Below, one piece after another: positions 1 through 7,346 of a stretch of 64,000 bases of DNA; the stretch's first letter is position 1, and each line of letters starts with the position of its first letter. The notes beneath the pieces are model-generated. The model was given only the letters and a program-made list of their open reading frames with translations, did not search any database and was not told the origin of the DNA. Origin of the DNA: Kitasatospora terrestris (GTDB lineage Bacteria > Actinomycetota > Actinomycetes > Streptomycetales > Streptomycetaceae); assembly GCF_039542905.1 (NCBI RefSeq), contig NZ_BAABIS010000001.1, positions 4,960,001-5,024,000 on the forward strand, read 5' to 3'. Both the position numbers and the translations under genes were made by a program.

Positions 1-2
1 AC

Positions 3-1190
3 GCGGCGGACGGCGACCGGGCCGGGCAGGGCGTCCCCGCGCCGCGCACGCCGGTGCGCTTCGCCGCGCCGAGCACCCATCCGCTCGGCCGGCCCGCCAC
101 CCCCGCCGAGGCCGTGCCGTGGGGCCTGCGGGTCGCGGCCGAGTCCGCCTGGCGGCTGCTGCTGCTGGGCGTCGCCCTCTACATCGTCTTCCGGGTGGTC
201 GACACCCTGCGGCTGGTCGCCTTCGCGCTGCTCGCCGCGATCCTGATCTCCGCGCTGCTGGAGCCGACCGTCTCCTGGCTGCGCCGGCACGGCGTGCCGC
301 GCTCGCTCGCGGCGGCGGGCACCTTCCTCAGCGGCATCGCCGGCATCGGGCTGGTCGGCTGGTTCGTGGTCTGGCAGGTGTCCACCAACCTCGACAAGGT
401 CACCGGCCGGGTCCAGGAGGGCGTCACCTCGGTCCGCGACTGGCTGGTCGACGGGCCGCTGCACCTGACCCAGCAGCAGATCAACGACTTCGCCGACCAG
501 ATCTCCAAGGCGATCGGCACCAACTCGGAGCAGATCACCTCGGCGGGCTTCACCGGGGTGACCATCGCCGTCGAGGTGCTGACCGGCGTGGTGCTCACCG
601 CGTTCAGCACCTTCTTCCTGCTGTACGACGGCGCCCGGATCTGGGGGTGGGTGCTGCGCGGCCTGCCGCTGCACTCGCGCTACGCGATGGCCGGAGCCGG
701 CCCCAAGGCGTGGGCGACGCTCACCGCGTACGTGCGCGGGACGGTGGCGGTGGCCTTCATCGACGCCCTGTTCATCGGCGTCGGCATGGAACTGCTCGGG
801 GTGCCGATGGCACTGCCGCTGGCGGTGATCATCTTCCTGGGGGCGTTCGTGCCGCTGGTCGGCGCCCTGGTCACCGGGACGATCGCGGTGCTGATCGCGC
901 TGGTCGCGGTCGGGCCGTTCACCGCGCTGATGACGCTGGTGGTGCTGGTGGCCGTCCAGCAGATCGAGGGCCACATCCTGCAGCCGCTGATCCTGGGCCG
1001 GGCGGTGCGGGTCCACCCGCTCGGGGTGGTGCTCGGCGTCGCCGCCGGTTCGATCGTCGGCGGCATCGCCGGCGCGATCGTCTCCGTCCCGCTGATCGCG
1101 GTCACCAACACGGTGGTCGGCCACCTCCGCCGCCGCAACGCCGCCGGCCAGGAGGTCTTCGAGGCGCTGGAGGCCGCCCGGGTGAAGTAG
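3..1190 (+). CDS. AI-2E family transporter (5' end outside window)
   Basis: This is a polytopic membrane protein of the AI-2E/PerM (UPF0118) family, whose members export autoinducer-2-like molecules or exchange ions; the substrate here cannot be told from sequence. About eight hydrophobic segments are visible. The first begins at LLLLGVALYIVF, and the C-terminal half carries the family-typical Q-Q-I-E-G-H-x-L-Q-P motif followed by two more helices. The frame is open to the left edge of the window, and homologues usually have a long Pro/Ala-rich N-terminal extension, so the start is probably upstream. A GTG at 54 is only a fallback start. A perfect hairpin follows the stop codon and is shared with the convergent ahpD gene. 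Confidence 0.85.
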   Translation, partial: AADGDRAGQGVPAPRTPVRFAAPSTHPLGRPATPAEAVPWGLRVAAESAWRLLLLGVALYIVFRVVDTLRLVAFALLAAILISALLEPTVSWLRRHGVPRSLAAAGTFLSGIAGIGLVGWFVVWQVSTNLDKVTGRVQEGVTSVRDWLVDGPLHLTQQQINDFADQISKAIGTNSEQITSAGFTGVTIAVEVLTGVVLTAFSTFFLLYDGARIWGWVLRGLPLHSRYAMAGAGPKAWATLTAYVRGTVAVAFIDALFIGVGMELLGVPMALPLAVIIFLGAFVPLVGALVTGTIAVLIALVAVGPFTALMTLVVLVAVQQIEGHILQPLILGRAVRVHPLGVVLGVAAGSIVGGIAGAIVSVPLIAVTNTVVGHLRRRNAAGQEVFEALEAARVK

Positions 1191-1200
1191 CGCGACGAAA

Positions 1201-1244
1201 ACGGAAGGGGCCCGAGGACCTGTCGGTCCTCGGGCCCCTTCCGT
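1201..1244. terminator. Bidirectional intrinsic terminator
   Basis: A perfect 20-bp stem (1201-1220 with 1225-1244) encloses a TGTC loop. It sits between the convergent AI-2E transporter and ahpD genes, so it can end both transcripts. There is no long T-run, as is common in actinomycetes. Confidence 0.85.
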
Positions 1245-1261
1245 CGTCCGGTGGGCCGGGC

Positions 1262-1792
1262 TCAGACGAGCTGGGCCTCGGCGTCGAGCACCGCGGCGAC
1301 GGCCTGGACCGTGGCGGCGATCTTGATGGAGGCCTGGATCACCTCGCGGTCGACACCCGCCTTGCGCAGCACGCCCTCGTGCGAGTCGAGGCACTGGCCG
1401 CAGCCGTTGATCGCCGAGACGGCGAAGCACCACAGCTCGAAGTCGGCCTTGTCCACGCCGGGGTTGCCGATGATGTTCATCCGCAGGCCGGCCCGCATGG
1501 TCCCGTACTCCTTGTCGGAGAGCAGGTGCAGCGTCCGGTAGTAGACGTTGTTCATCGCCATGATCGCGGCGGCGCCCTTGGCGGCCTCGTAGGCCTCGGG
1601 CTTGAGGTACGAGCGGGCCTCGGGCTCCAGCTCGCGCAGCACGGCCGCCGAGCGGGTGGCCATCGCGCAGGCCAGCACGGTGCCCCAGAGCTGCTGCTCG
1701 GGCAGGTCGGAGTTGCCGATGACCGAGCCCAGGTTGAGCTTGAGGTCCTTGGCGTACTCGGGGAGCGCGGCCTTCAGTTCGTCCAGGGCCAT
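1262..1792 (-). CDS. ahpD: Alkyl hydroperoxidase AhpD
   Basis: AhpD is a CMD-fold peroxidase and reductase partner of AhpC that passes electrons from dihydrolipoamide components to AhpC in the cytoplasm. The protein is 176 aa, the normal length. The redox centre is C131-G-Q-C134 followed by H138, with E119 upstream, which matches the E-x(11)-C-x2-C-x3-H signature of mycobacterial AhpD. It lies 3 bp downstream of ahpC on the same strand, so the two are surely cotranscribed. In Streptomyces the ahpCD operon is induced by peroxide through the divergent oxyR gene, which is also present here. Confidence 0.95.
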   Translation of the reverse strand: MALDELKAALPEYAKDLKLNLGSVIGNSDLPEQQLWGTVLACAMATRSAAVLRELEPEARSYLKPEAYEAAKGAAAIMAMNNVYYRTLHLLSDKEYGTMRAGLRMNIIGNPGVDKADFELWCFAVSAINGCGQCLDSHEGVLRKAGVDREVIQASIKIAATVQAVAAVLDAEAQLV

Positions 1793-1795
1793 GGG

Positions 1796-2347
1796 TCAGC
1801 CCGCCAGCAGGGCCTGGGCGTCGAGGGTGTCCTCGCCCTTGTTCCAGTTGCACGGGCACAGCTCGTCGGTCTGCAGGGCGTCCAGCACCCGCAGGACCTC
1901 CTTGGGGTTACGGCCGACGGAGCCGGCGGTCACCATGACGAACTGGATCTCGTTGTTCGGGTCGACGATGAACACGGCGCGCTGGGCGGTGCCGTCGGCG
2001 GCCTCGACGCCGCAGGCCTGCATCAGCTCGTGCTTGATGTCGGCCAGCATCGGGAAGGGCAGGTCGCGCAGGTCCTTGTGGTCCTTGCGCCACGCGTGGT
2101 GGACGAACTCGCTGTCGCCGGAGACGCCGAGGATCTGGGCGTCACGGTCGGCGAACTCCTCGTTCAGCTTGCCGAACGCGGCGATCTCGGTCGGGCAGAC
2201 GAAGGTGAAGTCCATCGGCCAGAAGAAGACGATCTTCCACTTGCCCTCGTAGGTCTTGTGGTCGATCTGCGCGAAGGCGTTCGCCGCGTCGAGGTCCACG
2301 CAGGCGTTGAGTTCGAACTCGGGGAACTTGTCACCGATCGTGAGCAC
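1796..2347 (-). CDS. ahpC: Alkyl hydroperoxide reductase AhpC (peroxiredoxin)
   Basis: This is a typical 2-Cys peroxiredoxin that reduces H2O2 and organic peroxides in the cytoplasm. With the GTG start at 2347 the protein has 183 aa. An AGGAG lies 8 nt before that codon. A longer in-frame extension to 2416 runs across the promoter and is unlikely to be translated. The peroxidatic cysteine is C51 in the F-T-F-V-C-P-T-E motif. C164 and C166 near the C-terminus match the resolving-cysteine pair of actinobacterial AhpC. ahpD follows 3 bp downstream, and the divergent oxyR gene with a 37-bp dyad lies upstream. Confidence 0.95.
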   Translation of the reverse strand: MLTIGDKFPEFELNACVDLDAANAFAQIDHKTYEGKWKIVFFWPMDFTFVCPTEIAAFGKLNEEFADRDAQILGVSGDSEFVHHAWRKDHKDLRDLPFPMLADIKHELMQACGVEAADGTAQRAVFIVDPNNEIQFVMVTAGSVGRNPKEVLRVLDALQTDELCPCNWNKGEDTLDAQALLAG

Positions 2348-2436
2348 GTTCGCTTCTCCTGGATAGGGCGTGAGGGGAGGGTGCGTCCGGATTGCGGACG
2401 TGATCCACAGTCCCACATCGTGGACTGATCGGGGAA

Positions 2437-2473
2437 ATAGCTACACTCGATGTATCTGATCGGAGAGAGCTAT
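2437..2473. promoter_or_regulatory. Putative OxyR operator (37-bp nested dyad)
   Basis: The ahpC-oxyR intergenic region holds a symmetric nested dyad centred on 2455. ATAGCT (2437-2442) mirrors AGCTAT (2468-2473), and CGAT (2448-2451) mirrors ATCG (2459-2462). ATAG and CTAT elements about 37 bp apart are the outer half-sites expected of the OxyR ATAG-n7-CTAT ladder. The position between ahpC and oxyR fits control of both genes. Binding is inferred, not shown. Confidence 0.6.
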
Positions 2474-2507
2474 CAGTACTGTTCAGCCCAGGCACCGCAC
2501 CCCGACC

Positions 2508-3455
2508 GTGGCCCAGCTGAGGGCCTTCACCGCCGTCGCCGAGCACCTGCACTTCCGCGACGCCGCCGCCGCGATCGGCACCAGCCAGCCCGCGCTGTCC
2601 GGTGCGGTGGCCGCCCTGGAGGAGGCGCTCGGCGCGCAACTGGTGGAGCGTACGACACGCAAGGTGATCGTCACACCGCTGGGGGAGCGGGTCGCCGCCC
2701 ACGCCCGCCGGGTGCTCGGCGCGCTGCACGAGCTCACCGAGGAGGTGGAGGCCGCCCGCCGCCCGTTCACCGGCCCGCTCCACCTGGGCGTGATCCCGAC
2801 CGTCGCCCCGTACCTGCTGCCCACCGTGCTCCGGCTGGTCCGCGACAGCTACCCCGACCTGGAGCTGCACGTCCACGAGGAGCGCACCCCCTCGCTGCTG
2901 GAGGGCCTGGCCGCCGGACGGCTCGACGTCCTGCTGCTCGCGCTGCCAGCGGGCGGCGCCTCGCCGACCCGCGACATCCCGCTCTTCGACGAGGACTTCG
3001 TCCTGGTCACCCCGCCCGAGCACGACCTCGCCGGCCGGATCGACGTCCCCAGGGACGTCCTGCTCGACCTGGACGTCCTGCTCCTGGAGGAGGGCCACTG
3101 CCTGCGCGACCAGGCGCTCGACATCTGCCGCGAGGTCGGCGCCGACGCGGGCGGCTCCACCACCCGGGCCGCCGGCCTCTCCACCCTGGTCCAGCTGGTC
3201 GCCGGCGGGCTCGGGGTGACCCTGCTGCCCGCCACCGCCCTCGACGTCGAGGCCGGCCGCACCGACCGGCTGGCCGCCGTCCGCTTCGCCGCCCCCGCCC
3301 CCGGCCGGCGGATCGGCCTCGCCCACCGCCCCGGCTCCGCCCGCACCCCCGAGTACGACCGCTTCGCCGCCGCGCTGCGCGAGGCGCTCGGCGAGCTTCC
3401 GGTCCGGATCACCGATTGGAGCAGCCCCCAACGGGGGCATACCTCCGGTACGTGA
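2508..3455 (+). CDS. oxyR: LysR-family peroxide sensor OxyR
   Basis: OxyR is a LysR-type activator that senses H2O2 through a disulfide and switches on ahpCD. The N-terminal helix-turn-helix spans about residues 3-62, with A-A-I-G-T-S-Q-P-A-L-S as the recognition region. The substrate-binding-like domain follows. The two redox cysteines are conserved as C198 and C207, nine residues apart as in E. coli OxyR (C199/C208), and are preceded by E-E-G-H. The GTG at 2508 is the first usable start codon, but no Shine-Dalgarno sequence precedes it, so the N-terminus is less certain than the function. The gene is divergent from ahpC. Its stop is only 21 bp before the Septu-like ATPase gene. Confidence 0.9.
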   Translation: MAQLRAFTAVAEHLHFRDAAAAIGTSQPALSGAVAALEEALGAQLVERTTRKVIVTPLGERVAAHARRVLGALHELTEEVEAARRPFTGPLHLGVIPTVAPYLLPTVLRLVRDSYPDLELHVHEERTPSLLEGLAAGRLDVLLLALPAGGASPTRDIPLFDEDFVLVTPPEHDLAGRIDVPRDVLLDLDVLLLEEGHCLRDQALDICREVGADAGGSTTRAAGLSTLVQLVAGGLGVTLLPATALDVEAGRTDRLAAVRFAAPAPGRRIGLAHRPGSARTPEYDRFAAALREALGELPVRITDWSSPQRGHTSGT

Positions 3456-3476
3456 TCGAGTCGACGGGGGTGGGCC

Positions 3477-4421
3477 GTGTACGTGTCGCGGGTCAGGGTT
3501 GCCGGGCTCAAGTGCTTCGCCGGGCCGCGGGAGGTGGACCTCGCGCTGGACGGCGAACCGGGCTGGACGGTGCTGGCCGGCCCGGCCGGCGCCGGGAAGA
3601 CCACCCTGCTGAAAGCGCTCGCGCTGGCCCTCGGCGCGCATCCGCCGGTCGCCGCCGCCCGCTGGCTCGCCCCCGGGCAGCCGGACGCCGTGGTCGAGGT
3701 CGACGGGGCCCCGCGCTGGCGGCTGTCCACCGCCTCCTCCACCCGGCTGCGCCGCGCCCACTACGTCACCGCCCGGCCCGGCGCCCCGCTCGTCCCCGCG
3801 CTGCTCGCCGACGGCATCCTGCCGCCCGGCTGGCAGGTCTCCGACCCGGTCCGCCGGTACGTGGTCCGCGACGGCCTGGAGGTGCCGCTCGCCGACCTCG
3901 GCGCGGGCACCGCCGCCCTCGCCCTGCTCGCCTCCGCGGTCGCCGCGGCCGCCCCCGCCGACGTCCCGATCCTGATCGACGACGTCGACGCCCACCTGCA
4001 CCCCGCCTGGCAGCAGCGCATCGGCGGCTGGCTGACCGGCCACTTCCCGCAGGCCCAGTTCATCGTCGCCGCGCACAGCCCGTACGTCTGCCAGGCGGCC
4101 GACCCCGGCGCGCTGGTCCACCTGCCGTCCGCCGACTCCGGCCGCGCCCCGTACCGCCTCGACGAGGACCTGCACCAGCGGATCCTCTACGGCAGCGGCG
4201 ACGACACCGCCGTCTCCGACCTCTTCGGTCTGCCGAGCAGCTACTCGCCGGCCGCCGAGGCGGAGCGCCGCCTGCTGGTCCGCCTCGAACGCAAGCTGTA
4301 CACCGGGCAGGCCTCGGACGCCGAACTCGCCGAGTACCGCGAGCTGGGCGCCAAACTGAACTCCTCGCTCGGCGCCCGCGCGGACGAGGTCGCCGCCCGG
4401 CTGCTCGGCAGAGAGCCGTGA
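3477..4421 (+). CDS. AAA/ABC-type ATPase, compact PtuA-like (Septu defence)
   Basis: This 314-aa ABC-like ATPase has the head-domain layout of the SMC/OLD/PtuA group. Walker A is G35-P-A-G-A-G-K-T42. A signature-like L-G-A-G-T-A-A-L lies near 141-148. Walker B is I165-L-I-D-D169 followed by D-x-H-L-H-P, and the switch histidine is in V-A-A-H-S-P (about 197-202). The residue after the Walker B aspartate is Asp169 where most relatives have Glu. The next gene overlaps by 4 bp (GTGA) and encodes an HNH nuclease. ATPase followed by HNH nuclease is the Septu (PtuA-PtuB) arrangement, where the ATPase scaffolds the nuclease against phage. It is shorter than classical PtuA, so the assignment is to the family architecture rather than a proven subtype. 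Confidence 0.7.
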   Translation: MYVSRVRVAGLKCFAGPREVDLALDGEPGWTVLAGPAGAGKTTLLKALALALGAHPPVAAARWLAPGQPDAVVEVDGAPRWRLSTASSTRLRRAHYVTARPGAPLVPALLADGILPPGWQVSDPVRRYVVRDGLEVPLADLGAGTAALALLASAVAAAAPADVPILIDDVDAHLHPAWQQRIGGWLTGHFPQAQFIVAAHSPYVCQAADPGALVHLPSADSGRAPYRLDEDLHQRILYGSGDDTAVSDLFGLPSSYSPAAEAERRLLVRLERKLYTGQASDAELAEYRELGAKLNSSLGARADEVAARLLGREP

Positions 4422-5140
4422 TCCCGCTGCAGCGGCCGCGCCTGCAGCCGCACCTCGCCGCCGAACTCGCCCGCCACACCGCCGCCATCCACACCGCGGG
4501 CCCCAACACCGCGACCGGCCGCGCCGCCTGGCACAAGGCCGTCCGGCAGAAGGCCCAACTGCGGCTGATGCTGCGCCAGATGGCACCCGGACTGGAACGC
4601 TGCATGTACTGCGGCGACAACCTGGGCACCGACATCGACCACTTCGAGCCGATCGCCCAGGCGCCGCTGCGCACCTTCGACTGGCAGAACCACCTGCTGG
4701 CCTGCGCCCACTGCAACAGCAACCAGAAACGCGACCGCTTCCCGCGCGACCCGGACACCGGCGAACAGCTGCTGGTCGACCCGTCCCGCGAGGACCCGGC
4801 CGACCACCTGCGGCTCTACCTGGCCTCCGGCGACTACGACCCGCTCACCCCGAAGGGAGCGGCCACCATCGAGGTGTTCGGCCTGAACACCCGGGCCGAA
4901 CTGGTGCGCGGCCGACGGATGATGTTCACCGTGGTCAAGGCGCTGCTGCTGACCTGGCACGCGGCCGCGCCCGCCGACGCCGACGAGTACGCCGAGGCGC
5001 TGCGCCTGCTGCACCACGCCGACGTCCTGCGCGCCGTGCTGCGGCTGCGCGGCCTGCCCGTCCTCGCCGAGGCCGTCCTCGGCCCCGACGTGCTGCTCGC
5101 TCTCCACCAACTCGCCCGCACCGACCGCAGGTTCCGCTAG
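4418..5140 (+). CDS. HNH endonuclease, PtuB-like (Septu defence)
   Basis: This 240-aa protein has a complete HNH zinc-finger nuclease core: C62-x2-C65, D74-H75-F-E-P, W89-x-N91, then C96-x2-C99-N100 and K104. These are the expected metal-binding and catalytic positions. Residues 1-60 are basic, and the C-terminal 120 residues are mostly helical with no second catalytic motif seen. The GTG start overlaps the stop of the ATPase gene by 4 bp, which implies translational coupling and a joint function. The partner ATPase makes an anti-phage Septu-type role likely. No reverse transcriptase or retron RNA is adjacent, so this is not a retron effector. A free-standing HNH nuclease of other function cannot be excluded. 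Confidence 0.72.
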   Translation: MIPLQRPRLQPHLAAELARHTAAIHTAGPNTATGRAAWHKAVRQKAQLRLMLRQMAPGLERCMYCGDNLGTDIDHFEPIAQAPLRTFDWQNHLLACAHCNSNQKRDRFPRDPDTGEQLLVDPSREDPADHLRLYLASGDYDPLTPKGAATIEVFGLNTRAELVRGRRMMFTVVKALLLTWHAAAPADADEYAEALRLLHHADVLRAVLRLRGLPVLAEAVLGPDVLLALHQLARTDRRFR

Positions 5141-5172
5141 GCCGGCTCCTCCGGATCGCGTCGGGCGGCCGC

Positions 5173-6951
5173 TCAGGCCCCCGGGCCCGGCCGCGGCAGG
5201 CGCTGCTCGAACCACACCACCTTGCCGGCGCCCAGCCGGGTGGCGCCCCAGCGGTCCGCACAGCGGGCCACGATCTGCAGGCCGCGGCCGCGCTCGTCGT
5301 CGGGCGCGGCCCGGCGGGGGCGGGGCAGGGCCGCGTTGTCGTCGCCGACCTCGCAGCGCAGCAGCGAGGTGCGCACCAGCCGCAGGGTGACCGGCCGGGT
5401 GGCGTGCTGGATCGCGTTGGTGACCAGCTCGCTGACCATCAACTCGGTCTTCTCGGTGAGGTGTTCCAGCCCCCAGCGGCGCAACGCGTGGGCGGCCAGC
5501 CGGCGGGCCCGGCCGGGCGTCTCGTGCCGGGGCTGGAGGTACCAGTAGGCGACGTCCTCGGCCGGGATGCCGTCGAAGGCGGCGGCGAGCAGCGCGATGT
5601 CGTCGCCGCGGTCGCCGGACGGCAGGATCCGCAGCGCCTCCTGGCACAGGTGCTCGGGGGAGTGCGCGTGCGCGCCGGCGAGCCGGGCGCGCAGCAGTTC
5701 GAGACCGGTGGTGAGCGAGCGCCGCCGGGTCTCCACCAGCCCGTCGGTGAACAGCAGCAGCGCGGAGCCGGGCGGCGCGGGCAGCTCGACGGAGGCGAAG
5801 TCGACGCCGCCGACGCCGATCGGGGCGCCGGCCGGCAGGTCGAGCAGTTCGGCGCCGCCGTCGGGGCGGACCAGCACGGGCGGGACGTGCCCGGCGTTGG
5901 CGACCGTCACCCGGTTGCCGATCGGGTCGTAGACCGCGTACACGCAGGTCGCCAAGTGCTGTTCCCGGCCCAGGCGTTGGGCCTGCTCGTCGAGGTGGTA
6001 GAGGACCTCGTGCGGTGGCAGGTCGAGCCCGGCGAGGGTCTGCGCGCTGGTGCGCAGCTGGCCCATCACGGCGGCCGAGGTGAGTGAGTGGCCCATCACG
6101 TCGCCGACGATCAGGGCGACCCGGTTGCCGGGCAGCGGGATGGAGTCGTACCAGTCGCCGCCGACCTGCGCCCCGCGCTCGCCGGGCAGGTAGCGGTGCG
6201 CCAGGCGCACGCCGTGCGGCTGCGGGAGGTGCGCGGGCAGCATGGAGCGCTGGAGCTGGTCGGCGATCTCCCACTCGCGGGTGTAGCGCAGCGCGGTGTC
6301 GACGGCCAGCCCGGCCTGGGTGGCGAGGTGGCCGGCCGTGGCGGTGTCGGTGCCGTCGAAGCCGGCCGGGCCCTCCTTGCCGGGGCGGCGGACCAGCAGC
6401 AGCATGCCGAGGGCGGTGTCCCGCCCGTGCAGCGGGAGGGCGAGCAGCGCCGTGCCGGCGGGCAGCCGGCCGAGGCCGCGGGCGCCGAGGAGTTCGGTGA
6501 GGAGCGGTCGGTGCGGGTCGGCGCCGGGCCGGCCGAGCACCACCGGGCCGGTGGGCAGGCGCAGCCGCAGGGCGCGGGCGAGCGGCCCGCCGGGGTCGAC
6601 CGGGCGGAGCCGGGAGCGGCGGCCGAGCCGGGTGCCCTGGGTGTGGTGGACGCGCAGCGCGGCCGGTTCGCCGGTGGCGAGTTCGACGTTGGGCAGCGGG
6701 TCGCGCAGCTGGACGACCAGGGCGTCGGCGAGTGCCGGGACGAGCACGCGGCCGAGGTTGCGCAGGGTGGTGGCGAGGTCGAGCGAGCTGTTGATCCGCC
6801 GGGCGGCGGTGTCCAGGCGGGTGAGCCGCTCCGCCAGCCGGGGCCGGTCCGACGCGGGCGGGCGGTCGGTCGGGCCGTCCTGCGACGCCGGGTGCCGCTG
6901 GACCGGGACGGTCGGCGGCTGGCCCGCGAGGGGTTTTCGATGGTCGCGCAC
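5173..6951 (-). CDS. SpoIIE-type PP2C phosphatase with GAF-like and HATPase domains
   Basis: This 592-aa regulator is of the kind that controls anti-sigma/anti-anti-sigma switches. The N-terminal about 200 residues resemble a degenerate GAF sensor. The PP2C/SpoIIE domain begins near the L-Q-R-S-M-L-P motif (about 240). It contains V-G-G-D-W-Y-D, G-D-V-M-G-H and G-D-D-I-A-L-L, which carry the metal-binding aspartates. The C-terminal about 110 residues are an RsbW-like HATPase with E-L-V-T-N-A-I-Q-H and a G-R-G-L box. It thus combines a phosphatase with a possible anti-sigma kinase. The chosen GTG lacks a strong ribosome-binding site. Two larger proteins of the same class lie at 33.6-38.9 kb. 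Targets are unknown. Confidence 0.85.
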   Translation of the reverse strand: MRDHRKPLAGQPPTVPVQRHPASQDGPTDRPPASDRPRLAERLTRLDTAARRINSSLDLATTLRNLGRVLVPALADALVVQLRDPLPNVELATGEPAALRVHHTQGTRLGRRSRLRPVDPGGPLARALRLRLPTGPVVLGRPGADPHRPLLTELLGARGLGRLPAGTALLALPLHGRDTALGMLLLVRRPGKEGPAGFDGTDTATAGHLATQAGLAVDTALRYTREWEIADQLQRSMLPAHLPQPHGVRLAHRYLPGERGAQVGGDWYDSIPLPGNRVALIVGDVMGHSLTSAAVMGQLRTSAQTLAGLDLPPHEVLYHLDEQAQRLGREQHLATCVYAVYDPIGNRVTVANAGHVPPVLVRPDGGAELLDLPAGAPIGVGGVDFASVELPAPPGSALLLFTDGLVETRRRSLTTGLELLRARLAGAHAHSPEHLCQEALRILPSGDRGDDIALLAAAFDGIPAEDVAYWYLQPRHETPGRARRLAAHALRRWGLEHLTEKTELMVSELVTNAIQHATRPVTLRLVRTSLLRCEVGDDNAALPRPRRAAPDDERGRGLQIVARCADRWGATRLGAGKVVWFEQRLPRPGPGA

Positions 6952-7206
6952 GGGCTGCCCTGTTCTTCAGACGGGTCAGACGTCGATCGCCCTTCGCCGG
7001 GTGTACCGGCCTTCGAGAATATGCGTGATCTCCGGCGGATGGGGCACCTTTCCGGCCAACTCGTGACCCATGGGGCCAATCCCACCGGACGGTGGAAGCG
7101 CGGGGTGCGGACGGGGTGGTGAGCGGAGCCGTTTCGCGCCGCATGGCGCGCACTCCCGGGAACCGCGCCGACCTGCGCGGACGTCCTTGGCGACGGTGCG
7201 TACGGC

Positions 7207-7225
7207 GACGTTTATCGAACGTCAA
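7207..7225 (-). promoter_or_regulatory. Candidate promoter element in the 6952-7346 gap
   Basis: The gap 6952-7346 contains no convincing gene. On the minus strand TTGACG is followed 17 bp later by TACGCA, a plausible promoter for the phosphatase gene that starts at 6951. The -35 lies in a dyad, GACGTT-n5-AACGTC (7207-7223). A 17-bp stretch here (7209-7225) recurs exactly at 62583-62599, upstream of the minus-strand peptide-transport operon. Confidence 0.4.
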
Positions 7226-7268
7226 TCGGGACCTGGCAGAGTCTTCCTCAGCGCCGGGGAAGCGTCAG

Positions 7269-7302
7269 GGCGTTCCCGCAGCCGGGGGGCTGCGGGAACG
7301 CC
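7269..7302 (-). terminator. Intrinsic terminator of the SARP gene
   Basis: A perfect 15-bp stem (7269-7283 with 7288-7302) with a GGGG loop lies 45 bp past the stop codon of the SARP regulator gene. Confidence 0.75.
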
Positions 7303-7346
7303 GACGCACCGAGGGGGGAAGGCCGCCGGTCCGGGGGGAGAGGCGG

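Noticed and set aside
2348..2416. N-terminal extension of AhpC
   Set aside because: The GTG at 2347 has a good AGGAG and gives the normal peroxiredoxin start; the extension covers the promoter.
119..2428. Long open frames on the opposite strand or in other frames of real genes, for example 119-2428, 4241-7225 and 33477-36425
   Set aside because: They lie over well-supported genes, have compositions typical of GC-rich shadow frames (Arg, Gly, Pro, Ala repeats) and contain no domains.
3477..5140. ATPase/HNH pair as a retron effector module
   Set aside because: No reverse transcriptase gene or msr/msd-like structured RNA is next to it.
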